64,000 nucleotides of DNA from Methylococcales bacterium (GCA_030949405.1 JAUZSN010000002.1:186001-250000), one strand, 5' to 3'. Counted from the stretch's first letter, positions 1-7,866 are shown. A program made the numbers and translations. The notes: generated by a model not told the origin, from the letters alone.

Positions 1-872
1 CTAAGGGTGATTTTATACAGATAGACGCGAATCATCACTTGGGTCAAAATGTTCGACTAGCTGGGGAAGATTTAACACAAGGAGCGTGTGTTTTAAAGGT
101 AGGAAAGCGATTAACGCCGCCTGATATAGGTTTATTGGCCTCATTAGGTCTCGCTGAGGTGAGCGTAAAACGTAAATTACGGATTGCTATTGCCTCAAGT
201 GGGGACGAGGTCTTTGCATTAGGGGAGCAACGTTCGTCAAGTGGACTTTACGATAGTAACCGTTACAGTTTATTAGCGGCTTTAACGCGACCTGACATAG
301 AGGTTATTGATTTAGGTATTATTGCCGATGATCCTTATGTGTTATTAGCGACGTTTCAAGAGGTTGCTAAACGTGTTGATTTAATTATCTCGACAGGCGG
401 GGTTTCGGTGGGGGATGCGGATTATACTAAATCGGCGTTACAAGCCACAGGGACGGTTGATTTTTGGAAGATTGCGATTAAACCTGGTAGGCCGCTGGCT
501 TTTGGACATATTAATCAAACGGCTTTTTTTGGGTTACCGGGTAATCCTGTTGCGGTGATGGTGACATTTTATCAATTTGTTATTCCTGCGATAGAAAAAA
601 TGATAGGGATGACGGATAAACCGATTGTGCCAATTTTTAAAGTAAGGGCCTTAGAAACGATACGTAAACGGGCTGGGCGCACAGAAGTACAACGGGGTAT
701 TTTAGAGCAAGATTCAACGGGGGAATGGACGGTTAAAACAGCAGGGAGGCAAGGATCGGGAATTTTATATTCGATGAGTTTGGCGAATGCTTTTATTTTG
801 CTTGAGCATGAGCAAGCTACAGTTAATAAAGGTGATTATGTTAATGTTCAAGCTTTTTCTGGGTTGTTTTAA
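1..872 (+). CDS. moeA: Molybdopterin molybdenumtransferase MoeA, 3' part
   Basis: MoeA inserts molybdate into adenylylated molybdopterin in the cytoplasm, the last step of molybdenum cofactor synthesis. The frame is open to the window edge (first full codon at base 3), so the N-terminus lies outside. Visible are the GQNVRLAGEDL segment, the MoCF-binding core with SSGDEV and STGGVSVGDADYT, the GLPGNPVAVMVTF motif, and the C-terminal beta-barrel domain. About 290 residues are present of the roughly 400 usual for the family. The TTG at 39 is internal, not a start. Nothing suggests disruption. Confidence 0.93.
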   Translation, partial: KGDFIQIDANHHLGQNVRLAGEDLTQGACVLKVGKRLTPPDIGLLASLGLAEVSVKRKLRIAIASSGDEVFALGEQRSSSGLYDSNRYSLLAALTRPDIEVIDLGIIADDPYVLLATFQEVAKRVDLIISTGGVSVGDADYTKSALQATGTVDFWKIAIKPGRPLAFGHINQTAFFGLPGNPVAVMVTFYQFVIPAIEKMIGMTDKPIVPIFKVRALETIRKRAGRTEVQRGILEQDSTGEWTVKTAGRQGSGILYSMSLANAFILLEHEQATVNKGDYVNVQAFSGLF

Positions 873-900
873 TAAGGCTGATTAATGGTGTGGATTTAGT

Positions 901-996
901 ATGAACACAGCAGAAAAAATTATCCGTAATGCTTACGGTTTACCTGAGCCTGTGGTATTAGAGGTTTTACATTTTTCAGAGTTTTTAAAAGTGTGA
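901..996 (+). CDS. Short DUF2281/antitoxin-like ORF, probably truncated
   Basis: This 31-residue ORF begins 28 bases after the moeA stop. Its sequence (EKIIRNAYGLPEPVVLEVLHF) resembles the N-terminus of DUF2281-type antitoxin proteins, which share a 'LPE...EVLDFIEFL' pattern. Family members are normally 60-80 residues, so this is probably a stump whose 3' end was lost when the downstream region was rearranged. No toxin gene follows. The function is inferred from weak similarity only. Confidence 0.35.
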   Translation: MNTAEKIIRNAYGLPEPVVLEVLHFSEFLKV

Positions 997-1167
997 ATTC
1001 AAAGGTAACCCCTCCTATTTTATTTTTAGTCATAAACCCAAGTACATTTAATAGCGTGCTATGTTTATTCGGAAGTTCTAGTACGGCAATGAGGGACTAA
1101 CTCCAACATTTAATCTAAGTCTAGTAGTCGTTCCACCTTATAGAGGGGAAGCCCTTTCATTTTTTTA

Positions 1168-1195
1168 TTGACATTTTTAAATTAGAGTTTAGAAT
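1168..1195 (+). promoter_or_regulatory. Candidate cassette promoter (Pc-like)
   Basis: TTGACA (1168-1173) and TAGAAT (1190-1195) are separated by 16 bases and face the cassette array, whose first boundary is at 1344/1345. The -35 box is a perfect consensus. Position and direction fit a cassette promoter. The 997-1344 stretch holds no ORF of note and no recognisable integrase; the bases just before 1345 would be where attI lies if one exists. Confidence 0.55.
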
Positions 1196-1344
1196 GATTC
1201 TTTAAGTAAAATATATTCGTCTGAATATCCAGCTAATAGCAGAATATGTGGGTGAATCTACCTGAAAAATTTAAAAATGGGCAAAATTACCTGAATTTCT
1301 GGCTATGTCGGGTTATTCGGGCGAAAGTGCCTACTAATAAATTG

Positions 1345-1645
1345 TTATCAGGTCGAGCGAGACAACGACCTGATAATGCGTCTGTGAGCGGATACCGTAC
1401 GCCAAACTTGCCATCAAGCACCTAAGCGGCGACCTGATAACAAGTCTGTCGAACGGACGAAACTCGCAAACTCTTTCGCCGCTCACAGACGCATTATCAG
1501 GTCGAGCGAGACAACGACCTGATAATGCGTCTGTGAGCGGATACCGTACGCCAAACTTGCCATCAAGCACCTAAGCGGCGACCTGATAACAAGTCTGTCG
1601 AACGGACGAAACTCGCAAACTCTTTCGCCGCTCACAGACGCATTA
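1345..1645 (+). repeat. Tandem duplication of an ORF-less 149-bp integron cassette
   Basis: Two essentially identical 149-base units lie head to tail (1345-1493 and 1494-1642), with identity running three bases further. Each unit begins TTATCAG. The preceding base is the last base of the previous unit, as expected if boundaries are integron recombination points (G/TTRRRY). Within a unit, a perfect 24-base inverted repeat runs from 1367-1390 to 1480-1503. No convincing ORF exists; the two antisense frames are by-products of the repeat. It is not a CRISPR array: only two long units and no spacers. Confidence 0.65.
1435..1499 (+). other. attC-like site of first 149-bp cassette
   Basis: An R''-like TGATAAC (1435-1441) and an R'-like ATTATCA (1493-1499) flank an imperfect stem. 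GTCTGT-C-GAACGG near the left pairs with CCGCTCACAGAC near the right, leaving an unpaired C, the hallmark of an attC L'' box. The R' triplet is ATT rather than the conserved GTT, which is unusual. Confidence 0.5.
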
Positions 1646-1648
1646 AGT
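1584..1648 (+). other. attC-like site of second 149-bp cassette
   Basis: Identical to the site 149 bases upstream until the crossover point, after which the sequence changes to TTAAGT (R' = ATTAAGT, 1642-1648). A change exactly at the expected strand-exchange position is strong support for a cassette junction. Confidence 0.5.
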
Positions 1649-1704
1649 GTTTTGTGCATCCCACCTAACAATTTTTTTATTTAATTGGATGCGGAGAATT
1701 AATA

Positions 1705-2818
1705 GACTTGTTCTTTAAGAAGAAGTTAATATATCATGTTAAAATTCCATAGGATAGCCGCTAAAAAAGAAAATAAATCTTTTACACCTTCTTTTTTATT
1801 TCTAAACTTGTCAACTAGGCATCTATATCTTTTCATTCCACCGATTACATGCTCAACAATGACTCTTTCACGACTCATCTCTTTGTTTTCTTTTTTTTGA
1901 TTTTCTGTTAATGTTGGGTTTGGATTATGCTTAGATTTATTTGGTTTTTTATGAGGAATATTTACCGAATTAGTTTTATATTCATTATTAAACCCCAAAT
2001 AACCTAAATCAATAAATATATTAAAATTACTAAACCAATTTAATTCTGGATTAAATTCTTTTTAAACATTCCATAATCATGATTTTTACCGGAAAACTAA
2101 CCCCAATATATAAAATTAAATGACCTAAAGAAGCTATAGTGGTATTTTTAATTGTATGCTGTTTTTTTACCACTGTAAAATTCATTTTGTTCTTCATAGT
2201 CACTAGGGCGTTGTACAGCACGCTCTGTAGCATCTATTATCAATGTTTGAACTCCGCCAAAAGCCTGCTGCATTTCTTCAGGGGTTGAAAAACTTGTTGC
2301 AGGTAAAACATTAAATATATCTAACGTCTTTATTAAAATTGGAAATAATTTGTATACATGAGTATGGGCGCATGATTTATTCATATTAAAAGAAAACCCT
2401 AAGTGATCGAAAGTAGAATAGCACTTCATATAATTTAATATAAATAATAATTTGTCTGCGGGTTTTTTTAATGTGCTATCTAAACCACTACCGTATTTTC
2501 TTTCTTTATTTTCATGTTTTTCTTTTTGATCTTCAATAAGGGTCTTTTCAAATAGAGATAATAGTAAAATAAAATGTTCTGTTTTTAATCCTGTTAAAGC
2601 TCTTAACTGTCTATCATCATAAATTCTTGGTAAAATTTCTTTTATTTTCATGTTATACTTTGATTTTTATTTTTTATAGAAATTTATTATAAAGCTTATT
2701 TATTATTTTTAATAATTTAATTTAAAGTTTATTTATTAGGCTGTATCAACTGATTGTGAATGTTATCAAGTATATATAAGCAATTGATTTTAATATATTT
2801 TATTTAGAAGAACAAGTC
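1705..2818 (-). mobile_element. IS5-like insertion sequence, copy 1
   Basis: The element is bounded by inverted repeats GACTTGTTCTT / AAGAACAAGTC and by TA on both sides (1703-1704, 2819-2820), consistent with a 2-base TA target duplication. It is 1114 bases, one shorter than the copy at 8356-9470. It sits in the third cassette, between a GGAG (1693-1696) and the start of the small peptide gene. Confidence 0.85.
1726..2651 (-). pseudogene. IS5-like transposase, frameshifted (copy 1)
   Basis: The N-terminal helix-turn-helix part (from 2651) and the DDE part are in different frames. The first break is at a run of seven A after the YSGKK motif; the second is shortly before the ELNWFSNFNIF segment. 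A third single-base loss unique to this copy follows GVSFP. The DDE features IDATERAVQRP and VIVEHVIGGMKRYR are recognisable. Because the sister copy shares the first two breaks, the element moved while already frameshifted, or depends on slippage or on transposase supplied in trans. Confidence 0.8.
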
Positions 2819-2825
2819 TAATGTT

Positions 2826-2927
2826 ATGAAAAACTTAAATGCTGGTACAGCACCTGTAAATGCTCCAAGTAAAACTGGTAATCCTTCTGGTGGCGGTAGA
2901 GGAAATAACCCACCAAAACCAAGTTAA
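2826..2927 (+). CDS. Small Gly/Pro/Asn-rich cassette peptide (33 aa)
   Basis: The ORF encodes a 33-residue peptide with the tail PSGGGRGNNPPKPS and no membrane segment. It is followed at once by a strong hairpin terminator and then an attC, which is the normal layout of a cassette gene. If the insertion sequence is removed, a GGAG lies upstream, 8 bases before a two-codon mini-ORF (ATG TTA TGA at 2821) that overlaps this start, hinting at reinitiation. I do not recognise the peptide. It could also be non-coding. Confidence 0.42.
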   Translation: MKNLNAGTAPVNAPSKTGNPSGGGRGNNPPKPS

Positions 2928-2936
2928 TTTTTCTAC

Positions 2937-2983
2937 ACCGCAAATCAAGAGAAAATCTACACTTCTTGGTTTGCGGGTTTTGA
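2937..2983 (+). terminator. Rho-independent terminator after the peptide gene
   Basis: CCGCAAATCAAGA pairs with TCTTGGTTTGCGG (one G-T pair) around a 13-base loop and is followed by GTTTTG. It starts about 10 bases after the peptide stop codon. Confidence 0.7.
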
Positions 2984-3053
2984 ATTATTTGCAATCTTAG
3001 AAATTGCAAATAGTTTAATGTAAACAACACTTAACAAAAAAATCAAGCGGACA

Positions 3054-3350
3054 TATATGGTTCGTCCCGTATTGCAAGTAAAGTTTTTTCGTGACATAAA
3101 AAAATAGTGCAGCCATATATCCGGCTTTTAAATGAGGCGCTGAAAGCCCTCTAGCCCTGATGGAATCCGCGCATTTTCTCCTCATCAGCTAAACGACCTC
3201 GAAGGTCTCCGTCCGCTACAGGTTGCTGGAAATGCAGGTGTTACCTTTTATGCCATCACTTAAACTTTATCTACGCAATTCGTTGTAAACTGATCGTTTG
3301 TTCTGTTGCTCGTCTTTAAAAAGTGGATTCGATTTTTCCTAACTAAAATC
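3054..3350 (-). ncRNA. Candidate seekRNA/bridge RNA region of IS1111 element, copy 1
   Basis: About 297 non-coding bases follow the transposase gene, where IS1111-group elements are known to encode their guide RNA. Four short segments match the relevant DNA: CCATATAT (3113-3120) is complementary to the element's left end, GCTTTTAA (3124-3131) to the right target half, ATGGAAT (3160-3166) to the element's right end, and GTCCGCT (3211-3217) to the left target half AGCGGAC. RNA limits and folding were not computed. Confidence 0.55.
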
Positions 3351-4391
3351 CTAAGTACTCTTGATGCAGTAATCTTCTTGCTTGCTCAATACCGCCCATG
3401 CGATACGCGCGTTTTTGTTGGCGATGGCAACTGTGAAAATATTTTCGCCGCGCCGTTCCTTTAAACTGACAATCCATTTATTACGCTTGTCTTCGTATTT
3501 ATGCGCTACCCGTAACATCGAGCGTCCACCGTGAATCAGCAAGGTGCGCAGATAAGTGTCGCCGCGTTTGCTAATCCCTAACAATGTCGGCTTGCCGCCT
3601 GTGGAATGTTGCCTCGGCACCAGCCCTAGCCATGCCGCAAGTTCGCGTCCATTTTTAAACACATTGATGTCGCCAATCGCAGCGATTAAAGCCGTGGCAG
3701 TTAACAGTCCGACACCGGGAATAGTGAGTAATCGTTGGCAGTTTTCATTCTGAGCGCAGACCTGTTTTAACTTGATTTCGATCGAATCAATCCGCTCATT
3801 GAGGTGCTTCATTTCATCGTAAAGCTCTTGCAATAATTCTCGAAATATCGGTGAAAGTTGGTTTTCTGCATCCTCTAGCAACTCAGGAATAATCTTACTG
3901 ACCGAGTGAATGCCTTGCGCAATGATGATGCCATATTCCATCAGCAAGCCGCGAATTTGATTCGCTTGCGCAGTGCGTCGCCCAATCAACTGGCTACGAA
4001 TGCGATGCATACATTGAATATCCTGCTGCTCAACACTTTTACTGGGGACAAAGCGCATCGACTTCCGTTGCACAGCTTCGCAAATTCCTTCCGCATCCAA
4101 GGCATCGCTTTTGTTTGATTTCACATACGGCTTCACAAATTGTGGAGCCATAATTTTGACCGTATGCCCAAATTGAGAGAAAATGCGCTTCCAATAATTC
4201 GCGCCGCCGCAGGCTTCAATGCCAATTAAACACGGCGGCAGATTAGCGATAAAGGCACTCAGCTTGTTGCGTGTGAGTTTCTTTTTCAGACACACGTTAT
4301 CGTCTTCATCCACGCCATGTAGCTGAAAACTATTCTTCGCCAAATCAATCCCTAAGACGGCGATATTTTTGTTTGAATTAACTTTGCTCAT
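3351..4391 (-). CDS. IS110-family transposase, copy 1
   Basis: This is a 346-residue transposase with an N-terminal RuvC-like DEDD domain (GIDLAKNSFQLHG; SDALDAEGIC) and a C-terminal Transposase_20 domain (LLTIPGVGLLTATALIAAIG; AAWLGLVPRQHSTGGK). The start MSKVNSNKN at 4391 is chosen because the DEDD domain begins there; the longer frame runs into the element's own end. It differs from the copy at 11607-12647 by very few residues (for example IFTV versus ISTV). It appears intact. Confidence 0.93.
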   Translation of the reverse strand: MSKVNSNKNIAVLGIDLAKNSFQLHGVDEDDNVCLKKKLTRNKLSAFIANLPPCLIGIEACGGANYWKRIFSQFGHTVKIMAPQFVKPYVKSNKSDALDAEGICEAVQRKSMRFVPSKSVEQQDIQCMHRIRSQLIGRRTAQANQIRGLLMEYGIIIAQGIHSVSKIIPELLEDAENQLSPIFRELLQELYDEMKHLNERIDSIEIKLKQVCAQNENCQRLLTIPGVGLLTATALIAAIGDINVFKNGRELAAWLGLVPRQHSTGGKPTLLGISKRGDTYLRTLLIHGGRSMLRVAHKYEDKRNKWIVSLKERRGENIFTVAIANKNARIAWAVLSKQEDYCIKST

Positions 4392-4495
4392 GACTATGAC
4401 CTCACACTTGTGCTGAAAATGAATAACGGTTATTATCATCCCTTTTAGGGCGGTTGTAAAAGTGGGACGAACCATTCCATTAGCTAAAAGCGTCA

Positions 4496-6369
4496 ATCGG
4501 GTCGGGGTAACGGGATTGCGCCCGTTACCTCTCCCACACCACCGTACATGCGGTTTTCCGCATACGGCGGTTGAATCCAGCAACCTAAGTTACTGCAAGA
4601 TCCGAGGGCGCAAATAACCCATAACGTCTTAAAGTGGAATTGCTTAATACTCTGTGCAAAGCATGACTTTTTGCTATCCGCCATGCACCGCGTGAACTGC
4701 CCGCGATTTTCTGCACTCTAGGCGTTGCACCTAGGCGGCGTAAAGCATTCAGTCTGCCTTTCTTTTTATGCCAGCGTAACCAGAAACATTTTCGCATGTG
4801 GCGGCGTGTCCAGCCTTGCAACCTTTTGATATTCCAAAGATTTTCAGCCAGTTTAAAATAATTCCACCAGCCAATGCTGTATTGTCTCCATTGCTTCACC
4901 AGTTGTTTACTGGTTCGACTTTGCTGTGCATCCCAAAGTTGGCGCACTTTTCCTTTGTATCTTTCGATACTCTTAGGTGAGATTTCTATTTCGGCGTTTT
5001 CGTTAATCCGAAAGCCTAAATATTGTCCGTTCCAAGGTCGTCCTGTTCCACTTTTATCTTGATTGACACTGAGTTTTAGGTGCTTTTCTATCCATTGAGT
5101 GAGACTTTCCAAGACGCGTTTCGCGCTTCTTTCGCTACCGACATAAATACTCACATCGTCCGCATAACGGCAAAAACTCAACCCGCGCGTTTCCAGTTCT
5201 TTGTCCAGTGGGTCTAAATAAATATTCGCTAACAGAGGACTAAGCGGACTGCCTTGCGGCACGCCCTTGCTTCGTCGCTCTACATTGCCATTCAGCATGA
5301 TGCCTGTTTTCAGGTATTTTCTAATAATAGCCAAAACTTCTGGCTCATCAACTTTCTGACTCATTTGATGCAGTAAAATATCGTGATTTACTTCATCGAA
5401 AAATTTGCTAATGTCTATATCGATCACCCAAGTTTTACCTTGTTTGACAAAGGCTTGCGCTTGTTTCACCGCATCATGCGTACTCCGAAACGGTCGATAA
5501 CCGTAACTTGAGTCACTAAAACCGCTATCAAAAATCGTGGTTAATTCTTGCTGTATCGCTTGCTGAATCACACGGTCTTGCACCGTAGGAATCCCCAACA
5601 GCCGTTCGCCCCCATTTGGTTTTGGAATCATCACGCCCAAAACAGGACTTGGAACATACGTTCCCTCGATTAACTTTTCTTCGATTTGCGTTCCATATTG
5701 CTCCCAATGCTGCACAGTCTCAAGAATGCTCTTCCTGTCAATTCCTGCCGCGCCTTTATTGCGTTTAACCGCCTCAAAAGCGATGCCAAAACTTAACCAA
5801 TTGAACATTCTCGCCATCAAACACTTGTTCGTCATTTTCTTTCTCCTTTTTCACCGATTATCTTCGCTTGCACCCCATGGAATTTATTTCTCAAAGAATC
5901 CACTTTGATACTGAATTTCCCACCAGTTAGGTAGTTTATTGCACGCAACAACGCCTGCCTGTTTCAAAGTACTGCTCGCTTCCGATTCGCCTCGTTTGGA
6001 TTAATGAACTAGATTCTTCAGCCCTTCGCTCCACCGCCATTACAGCGGCTTCGACACTACTATGGCATCTGCTGACTTCTTCGATATTCTCATATCAAAG
6101 ACCTCCCTAGGTAATTGCTAAAACTTTCCGCCCGCGCCGCCAAGCTTTACTTGATGTGTCTTTCGGTAACAGTTGGATTTTGTGTTTAACAGCACACTTA
6201 TCGCCCACACCCTGCCTCACTGCTTGTTCGTGTTCCTACGGTCGTGCATTTGCTACGCGCTGCTTTCAGGCTGACCTCACGGTTTCCCCCTTGCGTTTCG
6301 CTACGGTTGTCGTTACATTCCCCGACTACCTCTTTACAGGTAGCAAGTTTTAGCCCATGCTAGGCACAC
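4496..6369 (-). mobile_element. Group IIC (IIC-attC type) intron
   Basis: The 5' end reads GTGTGCCTAGCATGGG (from 6369 leftward) and the 3' end ACCCGAT at 4496. Domain V is visible just after the maturase stop: CCGTATGCGG-AAAA-CCGCATGTACGG. A domain VI hairpin follows (GGTAACGGG/CCCGTTACC). The 5' exon ends in a perfect stem-loop (CTTTTGC/GCAAAAG) of the attC, and the intron is antisense to the cassette genes, as IIC-attC introns are known to be. The 534 bases from 5836 to 6369 carry domains I-III. Confidence 0.85.
4585..5835 (-). CDS. ltrA: Group II intron reverse transcriptase/maturase
   Basis: The 416-residue protein copies intron RNA into DNA and aids splicing. Visible are GAAGIDRKS, the fingers motif GYRPFRSTHDA, GVPQGSPLSPLLANIYLD, the catalytic CRYADDVSIY (YADD) near residue 225, and a C-terminal maturase (X) domain with GWWNYFKLAENLW. 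No HNH endonuclease domain follows, as expected for class C. A GGAGAAAG precedes the ATG. It appears intact. Confidence 0.93.
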   Translation of the reverse strand: MTNKCLMARMFNWLSFGIAFEAVKRNKGAAGIDRKSILETVQHWEQYGTQIEEKLIEGTYVPSPVLGVMIPKPNGGERLLGIPTVQDRVIQQAIQQELTTIFDSGFSDSSYGYRPFRSTHDAVKQAQAFVKQGKTWVIDIDISKFFDEVNHDILLHQMSQKVDEPEVLAIIRKYLKTGIMLNGNVERRSKGVPQGSPLSPLLANIYLDPLDKELETRGLSFCRYADDVSIYVGSERSAKRVLESLTQWIEKHLKLSVNQDKSGTGRPWNGQYLGFRINENAEIEISPKSIERYKGKVRQLWDAQQSRTSKQLVKQWRQYSIGWWNYFKLAENLWNIKRLQGWTRRHMRKCFWLRWHKKKGRLNALRRLGATPRVQKIAGSSRGAWRIAKSHALHRVLSNSTLRRYGLFAPSDLAVT

Positions 6370-6454
6370 TGTCTTTTGCAAAAAGACGCAAAAGCCATGC
6401 CCCTTTTATCCGCCGCTTATTTTGGCGTTAGCCTAAAGAAAAAAAGTCATAGGT

Positions 6455-7396
6455 ATGAAAATGAACACATGGAAATTCACGATTAAACCAGCAAGTGAAA
6501 AAGGGTTTAATGCTTTTGATTTTTGTAAAGATAATTCATACATAGGGTTAGGTTGGTCAGGGGCGTATGAGAAAGAAACGCCTTCAGATGCTGAAAATGC
6601 AAAAAATCTTGTTAAAATCAGGTATGGGAAAGTTCCGTATCAAATAAAGCACCTGCTTAAATCCGTTAAAGAGAATGACCACCTGTGGGTACATAAAAAT
6701 GGAAAATATTACTTGTGTATTGCTGGTGAAGAAAGTAAATATGGAAAAGAAATATCAGATGATTTTTTAAAGTATGATTTAGGTCATGTGAGGAAAGTAA
6801 AGTGGATTGAAGTCCCCGAGTTATTTGTGTCTGGGGCAATTCAAAGAGGAACAATTGCTCAAAGAATGATTCAGAGAATTAAAATTTCTGAAAAAGAGAA
6901 AAAGTACTCTTTATTGTTAGAAAAAGAACTATCTAAAAATAAAGAGTGGAAGCCTAACATAAATGATAAAGAGTTACAGAAAAACATAGAAAAAATTGAT
7001 ATTTATGAGCTATTTTCCATGATGTCTCCCGATGATATGGAGGATATTGTGTCATTTTACTTACAGTCTCAAAAATGGTTTTTAACAAAGTCAACTTGTT
7101 TTAGAAGTAAGCCCGTTTTTGAATTTTCAATGCTTAATAGTAAAAATGAAGTTTGTTATGTACAAGTAAAATCAGGAAAAAAACCGAATAAATTATGTCC
7201 TAGTGATTATAAAAAACATGTAACCAATAACTCTTTTATTTATCTTTTTTCAACTAATAAAGAGGCTTATAGTGGGAAAAGTGTGGAAAAAGTGATACCT
7301 ATTAAGCATGAAGAATTAATTGGATGGTTATTAAAAAATATTTGGGCGCTTACGTTACCATTGAAAACTCGCCTTTGGTTGCTTACGAATAAATAA
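6455..7396 (+). CDS. Cassette-encoded restriction endonuclease-like protein (PD-(D/E)XK)
   Basis: The 313-residue protein starts with a small beta-rich region (WKFTIKPASEKGFNAFDFC; IGLGWSGAY) that resembles EVE/PUA-like modified-base readers. The C-terminal half (MEDIVSFYLQSQKW ... FEFSM ... CYVQVKSGK) fits a PD-(D/E)XK nuclease core. This order recalls type IV, modification-dependent restriction enzymes. It is the only gene of its cassette and ends three bases before its attC. The domain calls rest on reading motifs, so the exact specificity is unknown. Confidence 0.6.
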   Translation: MKMNTWKFTIKPASEKGFNAFDFCKDNSYIGLGWSGAYEKETPSDAENAKNLVKIRYGKVPYQIKHLLKSVKENDHLWVHKNGKYYLCIAGEESKYGKEISDDFLKYDLGHVRKVKWIEVPELFVSGAIQRGTIAQRMIQRIKISEKEKKYSLLLEKELSKNKEWKPNINDKELQKNIEKIDIYELFSMMSPDDMEDIVSFYLQSQKWFLTKSTCFRSKPVFEFSMLNSKNEVCYVQVKSGKKPNKLCPSDYKKHVTNNSFIYLFSTNKEAYSGKSVEKVIPIKHEELIGWLLKNIWALTLPLKTRLWLLTNK

Positions 7397-7398
7397 AA

Positions 7399-7513
7399 GG
7401 CTAACAATAAAATCCAGCGGACAGTCTAAAGCGTCGTTTTTTTGTGTAAGTCGCAAGCTCCATTTTACACAAAAAACCGCCACTTTAGCCTGTCGCTGAG
7501 CATGGCGTTATGT
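7399..7513 (+). other. attC site (intact)
   Basis: R'' GGCTAAC (7399-7405), L'' CAGCGGACAG, L' CTGTCGCTG and R' GTTATGT (7507-7513). L'' and L' pair except for one extra G, the extrahelical base typical of attC. The inner stem GTGTAA...TTACAC completes the folded site. This uninterrupted site is the reference for the split ones. Confidence 0.85.
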
Positions 7514-7539
7514 TTTAAAAGCAAAATAAGGAGATAAAA

Positions 7540-7758
7540 ATGCCCACCATGACTACATGCATCATGAATGGAAACACAATAGATATACGTGAAGCACTAA
7601 CATTAAGAGATCAAGCAGATAACAGGGGTGCAGATAGAGAAGATTATTTCTGCATTGAATGCAATCAACCAGTGCGTGCTCACAATGACGGTGGTTCTAC
7701 AGGTGCACATTTTGAGCATCTTGAACGAAATCCAGCTTGTACTCTAAGTCATAGATAG
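7540..7758 (+). CDS. Small Cys/His cassette protein, function unknown
   Basis: This 72-residue protein has FCIECNQPVRAHN followed by GAHFEHLERNPACTLSH, a Cys-x2-Cys ... His ... His ... Cys arrangement suggesting one bound zinc. The layout recalls the zinc-binding start of CoiA-like proteins, but no nuclease domain is present. An AAGGAG lies 8 bases before the ATG. It is alone in its cassette between attC sites at 7399 and 7785. Confidence 0.65.
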   Translation: MPTMTTCIMNGNTIDIREALTLRDQADNRGADREDYFCIECNQPVRAHNDGGSTGAHFEHLERNPACTLSHR

Positions 7759-7784
7759 AGTGCAAAGTAAAAATATAACAAGTC

Positions 7785-7866
7785 ATTTAACGTTGACCGG
7801 TTTTACACGCCGCGCCGCTATCGCTCTGCTCTGTGTAAAACCGTCAAGTTAATTCAAACGTTATGT
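7785..7866 (+). other. attC site (intact)
   Basis: R'' ATTTAAC (7785-7791), then TTGACCGGTTTTACAC pairing with GTGTAAAACCGTCAA with a single unpaired C, and R' GTTATGT (7860-7866). This 82-base site is a textbook attC fold. Confidence 0.88.

Larger units (their letters stand above)
3054..4482 (-). mobile_element. IS110-family (IS1111 group) element in attC, copy 1
   Basis: Subterminal inverted repeats ATGGTTCGTCCC (3057-3068) and GGGACGAACCAT (4464-4475) lie a few bases inside the ends, typical of the IS1111 group. There is no target duplication. It interrupts AGCGGACA / GCTAAAAGC, the left arm of an attC. The copy at 11310-12738 has the same length (1429 bases) and the same position in another attC. 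Exact ends are inferred by comparison with the intact attC at 7399. Confidence 0.85.
3029..6433 (+). other. attC site interrupted by an IS1111 element and a group II intron
   Basis: The left half, ACTTAAC (3029-3035) then AAGCGGACA, and the right half, TCCGCCGCTTATTTTGGCGTTAGCC (ending 6433 with R' GTTAGCC), are the arms of one attC. Between them lie an IS110-family element (about 3054-4482), 13 bases of attC sequence, and a reverse-oriented group II intron (4496-6369). Removing both gives a roughly 100-base palindromic site similar to the intact attC at 7399. Confidence 0.75.

Noticed and set aside
1000-1344. Integrase gene remnant next to the first cassette
   Set aside because: No frame shows tyrosine recombinase motifs; the space is too short for intI.
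1345-1645. CRISPR array
   Set aside because: Only two 149-base units with no spacers and no cas genes; unit borders fit integron cassettes.
1334-1671. Two antisense ORFs of 78 and 62 codons in the 149-bp repeat
   Set aside because: They are by-products of the duplicated inverted repeats, share sequence with each other and lack start signals.
4585-5835. Retron or diversity-generating reverse transcriptase
   Set aside because: The maturase domain and a clear domain V after the stop identify a group IIC intron. The Septu-like ptuA/ptuB pair is 36 kb away and unlinked.
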